A stretch of DNA of 64,000 nucleotides. Source: CAVXUB01 sp963764805. Its GTDB lineage: Bacteria; Actinomycetota; Acidimicrobiia; Acidimicrobiales; Bog-793. The notes under the pieces were generated by a model, which ran no database searches, was not told the origin of the DNA, and worked only from the letters and a program-made list of their open reading frames with translations. The DNA lies in the NCBI GenBank assembly GCA_963764805.1, contig CAVXUB010000003.1, forward strand, positions 310,001-374,000, given 5' to 3'. The position numbers and the translations under genes are program-made. Positions within the stretch are counted from its first letter, which is position 1, and the number at the start of each line of letters is the position of its first letter. Of the stretch, positions 1-8,517 are shown piece by piece.

Positions 1-2915
1 ATCGCCTTGTGGTCGTAGCCGCTCGAACCGCCGGAGGCGAAGGCATCTCCGAGCCAGTAGCCGTAGTCGCCCGAAAGCGCGTTGGCGATGTCGGAGAAGG
101 TGGCGGTGCCCTTGTCGGCCGCCACCACCAGGTAGGTGTCGTCGGGATCGTGGCGGACGACCCGGGGCGGCGCCACGACCTTTCCCTCTACGAGGTTGTC
201 CGTGATGTCGAGAAGCCCCCGCACGAGGGTGCGGTAGCACTCGATGCCTTCCGCCTGCAGCGCGTCGAGGTCGTTGACGGGAGCGTCCTTCAGCACGAAG
301 CCCCCCTTGGCGCCGACGGGGACGATCACCGCGTTCTTGACGTTTTGGGCTTTCATCAGGCCGAGGATCTCGGTGCGGTAGTCCTCCGGCCTGTCGGACC
401 AGCGGATGCCGCCCCGCGCCACCCGCCCGGCCCGCAGGTGGATCCCCTCCATCCTCGGCGAGGAGACGAAGGTCTCGAACATCGGGCGGGGCAGGGGCAG
501 GTCGGGCACGAGGCGCGAGTCGAGCTTCAGCGACAGCCACTCCTTGGGTGTCCCGTCCGGCCGCCGCTGGTAGAAGTTCGTGCGCAACGTCGCCTGCAAG
601 GTGCCGAGCAGGCGGCGGATGACCCGGTCCTCGTTGAGGTTGACGACGGCATCCAGGCCCCGTTCGATCGCCTCGACGACGCCCTCGGCGCCGGCCGACC
701 GAGCCTCGCCCCTGTCCGGATCGAAACGGACCCTGAACAACTCGATCAGCAACCTCGCCAGTTCGGGATTGCCGACCAGTGTGGCGGCGATGTACGACTC
801 GCTGAAAGTGGTGCCGGCCTGCCGCAGGTACTTGGCGTAGGCGCGCAGCACGCTCACCTCGCGAGCTCCGAGCGACGCCCGCAGCACCAGTCGGTTGAAC
901 CCGTCGTTCTCGACGGCGCCTCGCCACGCCAGCTCGAACGCCTCGTGGAACCGGTCCCGTACACCGGGCGCGTCGAGGTCGATCTCGCCCGCGTAACGCA
1001 GGCCGAAGTCGTAGATCCAGACCGGGAGCGGGCTGTCGGACGAGAGCTCGTACGGCCGCTCGTCGGCCACGGACAGTCCCATGTTCTCGAGCATCGGCAG
1101 CACCCGCGAGAGCGTGATGGGAGCACCCGAGCGGAAGATCTTGAGCCGCAGCGACCCGTCGTCCGACTCCACCGGCCGGTAGAGGTTGGCCGAGAAGCCG
1201 CCGCGGGCCTCCAGCTCCTCGAGGTGCCTGATGTCCGACACCGCGGCCCGCGGTGGCACGTCGTCCAGATATCCCGGCGGGAACGCCTCGGCGTAACGGC
1301 GATGCAGTGTCTCGCCCCGCTCCTCGCCGAGCTCGTCCAGCAGGGCATCGTGCAGGTCGTCGGCCCACGACCGCATCGCGTCACGGAGCTGCCGCTCGAC
1401 CTCGTCGGTGCTGTACTCGGGGACCGACCCGGTCTCTGTGTAGATCACGAGGTGGAGCCGGACGAGGATGGACTCGGTGAGCGCAGTGGTCGACTCGAGG
1501 TGCACGCCGTGGTACGCGCGGCGGAGGATCTCCTGGAAGCTCTCCTCGAGGGCCGGCGTCAACCGCTCGCGGGGAAGGTAAACGAGGCAGGACACGAAGC
1601 GGCCGAACTGGTCGTGCCGCACGAGCAAGCGCAGGCGCTGGCGATCCTGCAGACCGAGGATCGTCATCGCCACGTCGTAGAGCTCGTCCTCGGTGACCTG
1701 GAACAGCTCGTCGCGGGGGTAGCTGTCGATGATCTCGACCAGCGCCTTGCCGCTGTAGCTGTCCTCGGGGAAGTCCGCCCGTTCGAGTACTGCCCGCACG
1801 GTGCGGCGGAGCCAGGGGATCTGGTAGGGCCACTGCTTGTAGACACGGGTGGTGTAGAGGCCGAGGAAACGCCGCTCGGCGACCACGTTTCCCTGCTTGT
1901 CGAAACGCTTGATCCCGATGTAGTCGAGATAGCCACGGCGGTGGACCGTGCTGCGAGAGTTGGCCTTCGTGAGGTTGAGGAGGTTCGACTCGCGGGCCTT
2001 GCGGCGGACGTCGGCAGGCAGCTTCGCGTAGCTGTGCGAGGTGTGGCTGCCACCGCTCTGGCGCAGGATCCCGAGACCCGAGCCCTCGACCGACCGCAGC
2101 ACCTCGTCGCCGTTCTCGGGGGCCAGCTCGTACTCTCGGTAGCCGAGGAACACGAAGTGGCCCTCGTCCAGCCATCGCAGGAGCTCGACCGCCTCGTTGC
2201 GCTCCGCCTTGTCGACGGGGGCCGCCTCGTCGTCGAGCGCGTCGGCGATCTTCTGCGCCCGCTGGCGCATGGCGGACCAGTCCTCGACCGCCGCCCGCAC
2301 GTCGGCCAGCACCTTCTGCAACCCGGATCTGATCTGCTCCAGCACCCGTTGGTCGTGCTGGCGCTCGACTTCGAAACGCAAGAAGGACTCGGCGAGCTCG
2401 ACCACACCCGTCCCGGCCTCCTCGTTGGCCCCGCTGGCCTCGACGGCGTGCGCGCCGCCGCTCCCCCCGCTGCCGCCGTCGGCGAGGACCTCGATCAGCT
2501 CGCCGGCGGTGTCGCGGCGGACTCGTAGCACCGGGTGGAGGGCGAGGTGAAGGCCGAGCTCCTGGCGGGCTATCTCGTTGCTGAGCGAGTCGACGAGGAA
2601 GGGCATGTCGTCGTTGACGATCTCGATGATCGTGAAAGGCGAGGCGAAACCATGCGTGTCCTGCTCAGGTGAGTACACCCGCACCAGCGGCTGGCCCGGG
2701 GTGCGGTGGCGGGCGAAGGAGAGGTGGGCCATGGCAGCGCCGTAGGTGTCCTCCACCGAACGACCTTCGATGTCCTCTGGCGCGGTCCTGGCGTAGTACT
2801 CCGCGACGAACGCGGTGAAGAGCCGCTCCTGGTCGTGCGGCAGCCTCTCTTCGGCGTAGCGCCTGACCTTGTCGATGTAGTGCTGGATGCGCGGCCCCGA
2901 CCCCGTTGTCGACAT
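1..2915 (-). CDS. gdhB: NAD-specific glutamate dehydrogenase, N-terminal part (runs off left edge)
   Basis: Large (normally about 1,600 residues) NAD-dependent glutamate dehydrogenase, which oxidatively deaminates glutamate to 2-oxoglutarate. Translating the minus strand from the ATG at 2915 gives about 971 uninterrupted codons with no stop before the window edge. The first ~800 residues match the long N-terminal regulatory half of the family (VSPEQD, FVFLGYREYEL and GYLDYIGIKRFDKQGN-type segments). The catalytic region then begins with RVARGGIRWSDRPEDYRTEI followed by MKAQNVKNAVIVPVGAKGG, the glutamate-binding Lys/Gly-rich signature. The nucleotide-binding domain lies outside the window. AGAAAGGG sits upstream of the ATG at good spacing. 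Long plus-strand reading frames over this region are antisense shadows. The family assignment is firm. Confidence 0.93.
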   Translation of the reverse strand, partial: MSTTGSGPRIQHYIDKVRRYAEERLPHDQERLFTAFVAEYYARTAPEDIEGRSVEDTYGAAMAHLSFARHRTPGQPLVRVYSPEQDTHGFASPFTIIEIVNDDMPFLVDSLSNEIARQELGLHLALHPVLRVRRDTAGELIEVLADGGSGGSGGAHAVEASGANEEAGTGVVELAESFLRFEVERQHDQRVLEQIRSGLQKVLADVRAAVEDWSAMRQRAQKIADALDDEAAPVDKAERNEAVELLRWLDEGHFVFLGYREYELAPENGDEVLRSVEGSGLGILRQSGGSHTSHSYAKLPADVRRKARESNLLNLTKANSRSTVHRRGYLDYIGIKRFDKQGNVVAERRFLGLYTTRVYKQWPYQIPWLRRTVRAVLERADFPEDSYSGKALVEIIDSYPRDELFQVTEDELYDVAMTILGLQDRQRLRLLVRHDQFGRFVSCLVYLPRERLTPALEESFQEILRRAYHGVHLESTTALTESILVRLHLVIYTETGSVPEYSTDEVERQLRDAMRSWADDLHDALLDELGEERGETLHRRYAEAFPPGYLDDVPPRAAVSDIRHLEELEARGGFSANLYRPVESDDGSLRLKIFRSGAPITLSRVLPMLENMGLSVADERPYELSSDSPLPVWIYDFGLRYAGEIDLDAPGVRDRFHEAFELAWRGAVENDGFNRLVLRASLGAREVSVLRAYAKYLRQAGTTFSESYIAATLVGNPELARLLIELFRVRFDPDRGEARSAGAEGVVEAIERGLDAVVNLNEDRVIRRLLGTLQATLRTNFYQRRPDGTPKEWLSLKLDSRLVPDLPLPRPMFETFVSSPRMEGIHLRAGRVARGGIRWSDRPEDYRTEILGLMKAQNVKNAVIVPVGAKGGFVLKDAPVNDLDALQAEGIECYRTLVRGLLDITDNLVEGKVVAPPRVVRHDPDDTYLVVAADKGTATFSDIANALSGDYGYWLGDAFASGGSSGYDHKA

Positions 2916-3071
2916 GGGCACCCTTTCTTCGGCAGGAACGGCACCAGTCTTGCTCAGTCGGAGACCCTCCCGCGTGGCGTCGGCCCGGCGTCCGGCCGGC
3001 GTCGGGGCGCGGCCCGCGCGCGGCCCGGCGCGCGTCGCGGCGCGCCCGAGCGAGGCGCGCACCCTCGCGGT

Positions 3072-3092
3072 ATGGTCCGGTGGCCAGACCAT
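3072..3092 (+). promoter_or_regulatory. Palindrome overlapping a -10-like hexamer before the VOC gene
   Basis: ATGGTCCGG (3072-3080), TGG, then CCAGACCAT (3084-3092) form a 9+9 inverted repeat with one mismatch. The hexamer TATGGT (3071-3076) looks like a -10 element, and AAGGAGG (3098-3104) with the GTG start follows directly. A repressor bound here would block the promoter. No regulator gene is adjacent, and function is inferred only from symmetry and position. Confidence 0.4.
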
Positions 3093-3107
3093 CTTCAAGG
3101 AGGCAAG

Positions 3108-3866
3108 GTGTCCGCGTTCGAATCTCACAAGCCAGGCACGCCGTCGTGGGTGGACCTGTCGAGCACCGATCCGAAGTCTTCGGCAGCCTTCTACGGCTCG
3201 TTGTTCGGCTGGGACGTCGTCGAGCTGGGCCCGGAGGCGGGCGGCTACCAGATGTGCTCCATCGGCGGCAAGGCAGTCGCCGGCATTGGCGGCGTGACCG
3301 CCGAGGGGCAACCTTCGGCCTGGACCACCTACATCAGCGTCGACGACGCCGATGCCGCTGTCGCCAGGGTCACAGAGGCCGGTGGGTCCGTGCTCCTCCC
3401 GCCGATGGACGTCCTCGACGCCGGCCGCATGTCGGTGTTCATGGATCCCACCGGTGCGGCGCTGGCTCTGTGGCAGCCGCGCCGACACAAGGGGGCCGAG
3501 TTGAAGAACGAGCCGGGAACGATCTGCTGGGCCGAGCTGAACACACGGGACACGACCGCCGCAATGGCCTTCTACGCGTCGGTGTTCGGGTGGGACGCCG
3601 AGAGCGAGGCGATGGGCGACATGACCTACACGGTGTGGAAGCTAGACGGCGAGCCCTTCGGCGGGATGATGGAGATGGGCGGCCACTTCCCGCCAGAGGT
3701 CCCCGCCCACTGGCTCACCTACTTCTCGGTCGCCGATGCCGATGCCACCGTCTCGTCGGCGGCCGACCTCGGTGCGACCGTGGTCGTGCCGGTCACCGCC
3801 ATCGAGCCGGGACGATTCTCGGTCTTGATCGACCCGGCCGGCGCCGCCTTCGCCATCATCCAGTGA
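3108..3866 (+). CDS. VOC (glyoxalase/bleomycin resistance fold) protein, two tandem domains
   Basis: A 252-residue protein with two vicinal-oxygen-chelate modules (about residues 10-120 and 135-252). Each starts with a W-x-D/E-L segment followed by an AFYxxxFGWD motif and ends in a DPxGAxxAL/I-type strand. Proteins of this double-domain layout are common in actinobacteria and are usually annotated only as VOC family; no substrate can be assigned. GTG at 3108 is chosen because AAGGAGG sits six bases upstream. The open frame extends to 2706, but that extension is GC-biased noise antisense to the dehydrogenase. A hairpin follows the stop and the next gene is convergent. Confidence 0.88.
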   Translation: MSAFESHKPGTPSWVDLSSTDPKSSAAFYGSLFGWDVVELGPEAGGYQMCSIGGKAVAGIGGVTAEGQPSAWTTYISVDDADAAVARVTEAGGSVLLPPMDVLDAGRMSVFMDPTGAALALWQPRRHKGAELKNEPGTICWAELNTRDTTAAMAFYASVFGWDAESEAMGDMTYTVWKLDGEPFGGMMEMGGHFPPEVPAHWLTYFSVADADATVSSAADLGATVVVPVTAIEPGRFSVLIDPAGAAFAIIQ

Positions 3867-3885
3867 TCAGCCGGGCCCCGGCTGA
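3867..3885. terminator. Hairpin between convergent VOC and serine hydrolase genes
   Basis: TCAGCC and GGCTGA flank a GGGCCCC centre, giving a near-perfect GC-rich hairpin starting right after the VOC stop codon. There is no T-run, so it would be a stem-only or bidirectional terminator. Visible in sequence; function inferred. Confidence 0.45.
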
Positions 3886-3926
3886 GGTAGCACGCAGGCG
3901 TCCGTGTCGGGCGTGTGGCGGAGGTC

Positions 3927-5060
3927 TCAGCCGTCTGCGAGAGCGGAATAGGCGGCGAACACGATTCCTACCCCCCGCAAGTCGCCGAGGGTGCCCTCGC
4001 CCATCTTGTTCATCATGTAGGCGACGACCATCTCCGCGTCGAGGTCCACGACGACGATGGAACCTCCCCAGCCGCCCCAGAAGCACGTTCTCGCGTTGGG
4101 GCTGAGGGGCGTGTCAGCCGAGTTGAGCCCGTAGCCGATCCCGAGCCGGAGCTTGACGCCGAGGACGAGGTCGGTTCTGTAGCTCTGCTCCGAGAAGACC
4201 AGATCGCAGGTCTTGCCGGAGATCATCCCACGGCTGGAGTCGCGCCCGCCGCCGGCGAGCACGGACTGGACGAGGGCGACCGACCTGGCGTTGCCGTGCC
4301 CGTTGGCGGCCGGGATCTCCGCTCTCCGCCACGCCTCTGTCCAGGAGGTCTCGGCGCGGAGGCGAGGATTCGCGAGTGCACGGGCGGCCAGCTCGGCGCC
4401 GTCGGGCGCCACGAGCGGCTCCGGCGGGGGGACGACCCGCGATACGCGGCCGTCGTGCTCGGGGCCGAGGCCGATGTGGAAGTCGGCGCCCAATGGACCG
4501 GCGATCTCCTTGGCGAAGAACGTTCCGAGCGACTCGCCGGTGATCCGCCGCACGACCTCCCCGACCAGGTAGCCCTGTGTCACGGCGTGGTAGCCGGAGG
4601 CGGTTCCCGGCTCCCACCACGGTTCCTGCGCCGCCAGCAGGGTGGTCGCCTTCTCCCAGTCGTAGAGGTCCTCGATCGTCATCGCCTCTGTCCACCCGGG
4701 CAGGCCGGCGGTGTGCGACATCAGGTGGCGAACCTCGATGTCACGCTTGCCCCCGGCGGCGAACTCAGGCCAGTAGCGTCGCACCGGCGAGGAGAAATCG
4801 AGCTCGCCCCGATCGGCGAGCAGGAGCGCAGAGAGGGCTGTCATCGTCTTGGTCGTCGACCAGACGTTGGTGATGGTGTCCTGTTCCCAAGGGACCGTGC
4901 GCTCCTGGTCGGAGTGACCGCCCCAGATGTCGACGACGGTCTCGCCGGCGATCATGACCGCCACGGAGGCCCCGAGGTCGAGCCCTTCCTCGAGGTTCTT
5001 CTCGAGCGCGTCGCGCACCGCTTGGAAGCGTTCGTCGCAGCTGCCATCGACCGTGGCCAT
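3927..5060 (-). CDS. Beta-lactamase-related serine hydrolase (EstB/class C-like)
   Basis: A 377-residue protein of the beta-lactamase/transpeptidase-like fold. The active-site S-x-x-K is STTK at residues 68-71 (context NVWSTTKTMTAL). A Y-x-A (YHA) takes the place of the usual Y-x-N, followed by the family GYLVGEVVRRITG segment, with GWGGS near the C-terminus. Members are typically esterases or carboxypeptidase-like enzymes, and true beta-lactamase activity is unlikely without the class C sequence context. No signal peptide is seen, so it is probably cytoplasmic. The ATG at 5060 is preferred over upstream in-frame starts because AGGAGG lies 8 bases before it. Confidence 0.85.
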   Translation of the reverse strand: MATVDGSCDERFQAVRDALEKNLEEGLDLGASVAVMIAGETVVDIWGGHSDQERTVPWEQDTITNVWSTTKTMTALSALLLADRGELDFSSPVRRYWPEFAAGGKRDIEVRHLMSHTAGLPGWTEAMTIEDLYDWEKATTLLAAQEPWWEPGTASGYHAVTQGYLVGEVVRRITGESLGTFFAKEIAGPLGADFHIGLGPEHDGRVSRVVPPPEPLVAPDGAELAARALANPRLRAETSWTEAWRRAEIPAANGHGNARSVALVQSVLAGGGRDSSRGMISGKTCDLVFSEQSYRTDLVLGVKLRLGIGYGLNSADTPLSPNARTCFWGGWGGSIVVVDLDAEMVVAYMMNKMGEGTLGDLRGVGIVFAAYSALADG

Positions 5061-5139
5061 CGTGCCGACCTCCTCGCTTGGTGCGCCTGGCGGCCTCACC
5101 CTAGGTCTCGATCCCTCGCATCGCCCGAACGGTGCCGTG

Positions 5140-7016
5140 CTACGAGGCGACGCCGAACCAGGCGTCGAGCCCGCCGATCCGCTCGGGGCCGCGGCCGAGG
5201 GCAGCGGTGACGTACTGGACGACAGCTTGTGGTCGAACGCCTACGCCCGGGTCGACGAGGATCGTCGAGATGTCGTTCACCTCGCAGAAGTGCCGGAGTG
5301 CCGCCAGTGACGAAGCAGACCCCAGATCAGGCTCCTCCACGGCGGGCGTGCCGTAGAGCGCCCACCCGAATATCTGCTGCACGACAGGTGGCAGCGCGAA
5401 CAGTTGATTCCCCTGCCCGAGAGTTCCGTCCTTGTTGGCCTGGGCGGCGTACGCACCGATCATCTTGAAGTGGAAGCCGGTCGACGCCTGCCAGAGCATC
5501 GATCGGACCTCCGGGAATACGGCTTGCAAGGTGGTCGGTTCCTGGGCGTTCGGATATGGGAGCACGACGCTGCCGGCGGGGATCCGAGCCACGTCGGCTG
5601 CGGTGTGGAAGAACGTCGGGACGGGAACGGGATCGGCCGCCAGGTCGCCGTTCGGCACGAGGGGAACGAGCGCCACCACGCCGACGGCCGCCGGGACCAG
5701 TACTCGCAGTGCCGATGCCCACCACCTCGAGGCCCAGCCGCTCGTCGCCAGATGGAGCCGGTCGAGACCGACCGCCAGGATCACAGCAGCTGCCAGGAAG
5801 GCGATCAGCACGAACGCGGCGCGAAGAGACCTTTCAGCAACGGCAGGTGCAGCAGCACGTCGTAGGGAAGCCGGAGGAAGGTGAGATGGGCCTGCAGGTC
5901 GATGTGGAGCTGGCGGCCGAGGGTGAGCAGGGCGGCGACGAGCCCCGACGACAGCCGCCAGGGCGACGATGCCGATCTTGCGCAGCCAGGCTGTGATGGC
6001 GACGAGGGCGACGAGCAGCGGGAACTCCGAAGTAGTCGTTGTGCTCGACGTAGTTGCCTGCGTGAGGGTTGTCCCGAGGGCCTTCATCCCGGCCGTTCCA
6101 AGCCTCTGCACCGAGGTCGGGGTCACCATGCCGAGCAGGTCGTCGTAGAAGAGGTAATAGGTCAGCGGCGGATGTTGCTGGCCGGTACGTGTCCGGGACC
6201 CGCCAGGTAGTACCAGACGGGGTAGCCGGCGATGACGATGAAGGTGACCGCCCCCGCGGCGAGCCCGACGGCGACACGGCGGGCGCGCTCGACCGTCGCC
6301 ACCGGGTGCCGGACGACGAGCGCCACAAATGCGATGGCGGCGCCCACGCAGGTGATCGTCAGGATCTCGGCGGAGATGAGGAACTGTGCCGCCGCCACCA
6401 CTCCCAACCAGATGCCGGTCTTGACCGGACTCGGCTCGTCCCGGACGAGCAGGTTGTGGCCGAGCAGAAGGACGATCGGCGGCAGCGGCAGGAAGATCAG
6501 GAAGATGTGGGACAGCGCCTCGTTCAGCATGTAGGGCGAGAAGCCGTAGAGGAGGCCACCGAAGAAGGCCGCCGGCCACCAGCTCGTCCAGCGCCGTAGA
6601 ACGAGGAACATCGAGGTTGCCGATCCGGCCAAGGCCAGGTGGATCAGCATGTTGTAACTGGCGACAGGGCCGAGGGTCCAGGTGATCGGCGCCGCCAACA
6701 CGCCGAGGAGCAGCATCGAGGTGCTGCTCATCAGGTTCAGCCCCGCCGGGAATGCGGCGGCATCAGTACGAAACGGATTGAGCCCGCTCGAGATGGCGTG
6801 CGCGGGCCAAGCCAGGAACCAGACCTCTTGAGCGGCGTCGCCACAGGCGCAGGAGGGGAGGTGAGCCGAGCTCCACGGCATCGTGTGGCCGAAATAGGCC
6901 ACCGACAGAAGGCAGTAGACGGCGATGCCGACGACGGCCGGCCAGCTGCGGACCATCAATCGCTGGACCGCTGCGCCCTGGCGTGGCTGCGGTGAGTCGG
7001 CTGGCGATCGCGACAT
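5140..7016 (-). pseudogene. Polytopic membrane protein, GT-C glycosyltransferase-like, three frameshifts
   Basis: About 625 residues when repaired. The first frame (7016 to ~6168) carries a GDAAQEVWFLAWPAHA segment and a series of membrane spans. It stops at SNIRR, while the continuation (PLTYYLFYDDLLGM) is one frame over. A second break near 5943-5946 (a CCCC run) and a third near 5817-5822 bracket about 115 bases whose sensible translation (LLTLGRQLHIDLQAHLTF then LRLPYDVLLHLPLLKG) is again out of frame. The last ~220 residues are a soluble extracytoplasmic-type domain ending DAWFGVAS. The architecture resembles uncharacterised actinobacterial GT-C/mannosyltransferase-like proteins, and no donor or acceptor can be named. 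The breaks could be sequencing indels. Confidence 0.72.
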
Positions 7017-7055
7017 CGCGGTCAGGCTAGGTGCTGCGAGCTTGGCGGTCGCGGT

Positions 7056-7709
7056 TCAGGTGACGGTGGTCGTGGCGATCGGCGACTCGCTTGGAGGGGG
7101 AGTGCAGTTGATCTCGCCGCTGTAGGAGTTCAGCTTGATGTCGATGTTGATGACGGCCGAGGTGAACGTCATCGACCCGGCCGCCGCTGCCTTGTAGTAG
7201 CCGACGACGGCACCCTTGGCCGCCTTGATCGAGAGCGACTTCTCCTCCCGCAAGGGCAAGGGGCCGAAGGCCACGGGCGGATCGGCCATGTTCAAGGTCT
7301 TCGGCGTGGAGTCGGTAGCCGCCACGTTCAAGGTGATCACCTGCCCGGAGGCGGTCTTGGCATCGAGCAGGGCGATCGCCTCGTCGACGAAGTTGGCCGG
7401 GATCACGATCGTGGCGTAGATCTGCGTCATCTGCACTCTCGTCCCCGTGGGCACCGTGCTCGGCGTCTTGCCTGAGATAACCACCCGGAAGACGAAGTTG
7501 CCCATCGTCGAACGGCACGCATAGTTGGCGACGAGTACCGCTTGCACGGCGGCCGAGGATGCCGAGGGCGCCGAGAGTGCCGAGGGCGCCGCTTGGATGG
7601 CGGCGGCGCTCGCTGGAGCGGCTGCTGCGAGACCGGCGGCAGCGCTCATCATCGTGCCCGCGGCGAGCGTTCTCAGCGTCATGCCGCCGCTGCGAATGAG
7701 CTTGGTCAT
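7056..7709 (-). CDS. Secreted protein of unknown function
   Basis: A 217-residue protein that I do not recognise. It has a clear Sec signal (MTKLIRSGGM, then a hydrophobic Ala-rich stretch, APASA cleavage region) followed by a low-complexity Ala/Ser/Pro linker encoded by imperfect GCCGAGGGC-type repeats. The mature part is about 160 residues, beta-rich, with two cysteines (NYACRS and EINCTPPP) that could form a disulfide. GGAGGGACGAG precedes the ATG. It ends immediately before the start region of the frameshifted membrane protein on the same strand. Probably a cell-envelope or exported protein. Confidence 0.7.
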   Translation of the reverse strand: MTKLIRSGGMTLRTLAAGTMMSAAAGLAAAAPASAAAIQAAPSALSAPSASSAAVQAVLVANYACRSTMGNFVFRVVISGKTPSTVPTGTRVQMTQIYATIVIPANFVDEAIALLDAKTASGQVITLNVAATDSTPKTLNMADPPVAFGPLPLREEKSLSIKAAKGAVVGYYKAAAAGSMTFTSAVINIDIKLNSYSGEINCTPPPSESPIATTTVT

Positions 7710-7968
7710 CTCGTCCCTCCGATTGGCGCATGGGACCCGGGCGCCACCAACGCGACACCAGGGCCCCGCCAGCTCCCCATCTGCTCCCCAGCCGGCGGCG
7801 GGCGGTCCGCTCCGTCATGTTGGCACGCGGCGGCAGCTCAGCGACGAGCCGGGCGGGGCGCTCGCTCGCCCGGCGCTCTCAGCGCCACTGCTCGCGACAG
7901 CAGGTGGTGGATGCTGCACGCGCCGTGCGATTCCCGGCCAGAACGCACGATACATCCTGAGTCAGCCC

Positions 7969-7987
7969 TATTATGAGCCAGGCTCAT
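7969..7987 (+). promoter_or_regulatory. Perfect 15-bp palindrome, probable MarR autoregulatory operator
   Basis: ATGAGCC-A-GGCTCAT (7973-7987) is a perfect inverted repeat about 25 bases upstream of the marR GTG start. It overlaps a TATTAT -10-like hexamer at 7969-7974. MarR family regulators usually bind such 15-20 bp palindromes over their own promoter. It lies in the 303-base gap (7710-8012) between divergent genes, and nothing else is evident there. Confidence 0.55.
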
Positions 7988-8012
7988 CAATTGGGAGGCG
8001 TTCGGAGGTCAG

Positions 8013-8517
8013 GTGGTCGTAGACATCGACATCGAGAGGCTGGCGGGTGACGGATCCGTGCGGCCGGCCAGCGGGAGCGACAGCAACCTGGCGGAGATAA
8101 CTGACCTGCTGTTCCGGGTGAACCGGCGCATACATCGGGGCTCTCATGCCGAGCTGGAGATGATGGGGCTCTCCGGATCGCAAGCGCGTGCACTCGCGCG
8201 CCGTCGAGCGGGCAGGAGGGCCGGTGCGGATGGCGGACCTGGCGGCGGGACTGGAGGTCGTGCCCCGCAGCGTGACGACGATGGTCGACGGGCTCGAGGC
8301 CGCAGGCTTCGTCGCCCGTGAGACCGATCCTTCGGACAGGCGGTCGCAGCTCGTGACGCTCACCCGGGCGGGACGAAGGGCCCTCGGGCGCCTCGACCTC
8401 GCGCGCCGTCGGGCAACCGGTGAAGTGCTTGGTCCCTTGACCGAGGAGCAGCGCTCGTCCCTGCTCGGTGCACTGCGGATCGTCTGCCAGTGCGGCTGCC
8501 GGGTGCCGTGGGCATGA
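8013..8517 (+). CDS. MarR family transcriptional regulator (one frameshift)
   Basis: About 167 residues if one base is removed near 8193-8200 (a GCGCG stretch). The first frame gives the N-terminal helices (LAEITDLLFRVNRRIHRG, then AELEMMGLSGSQARAL). The second gives the winged helix: AVERAGGPVRMADLAAGLEV, then SVTTMVDGLEAAGFVARETD, then DRRSQLVTLTRAGRRAL, with the conserved D-x-R of the MarR wing. GGAGG precedes the GTG start at 8013. The stop overlaps the ABC transporter start (ATGA), so the two are co-translated. It probably represses itself and the exporter in response to a small ligand. The frameshift may be an assembly error. Confidence 0.8.

Noticed and set aside
9..2528. 839-codon plus-strand open frame
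   Set aside because: It is antisense to the glutamate dehydrogenase, whose conserved motifs are clear on the minus strand; long shadow frames are expected at this GC content.
2990..3065. GC-only stretch upstream of the VOC gene as a structured RNA
   Set aside because: It is rich in GCGC and can form many weak hairpins, but no specific conserved fold is apparent.
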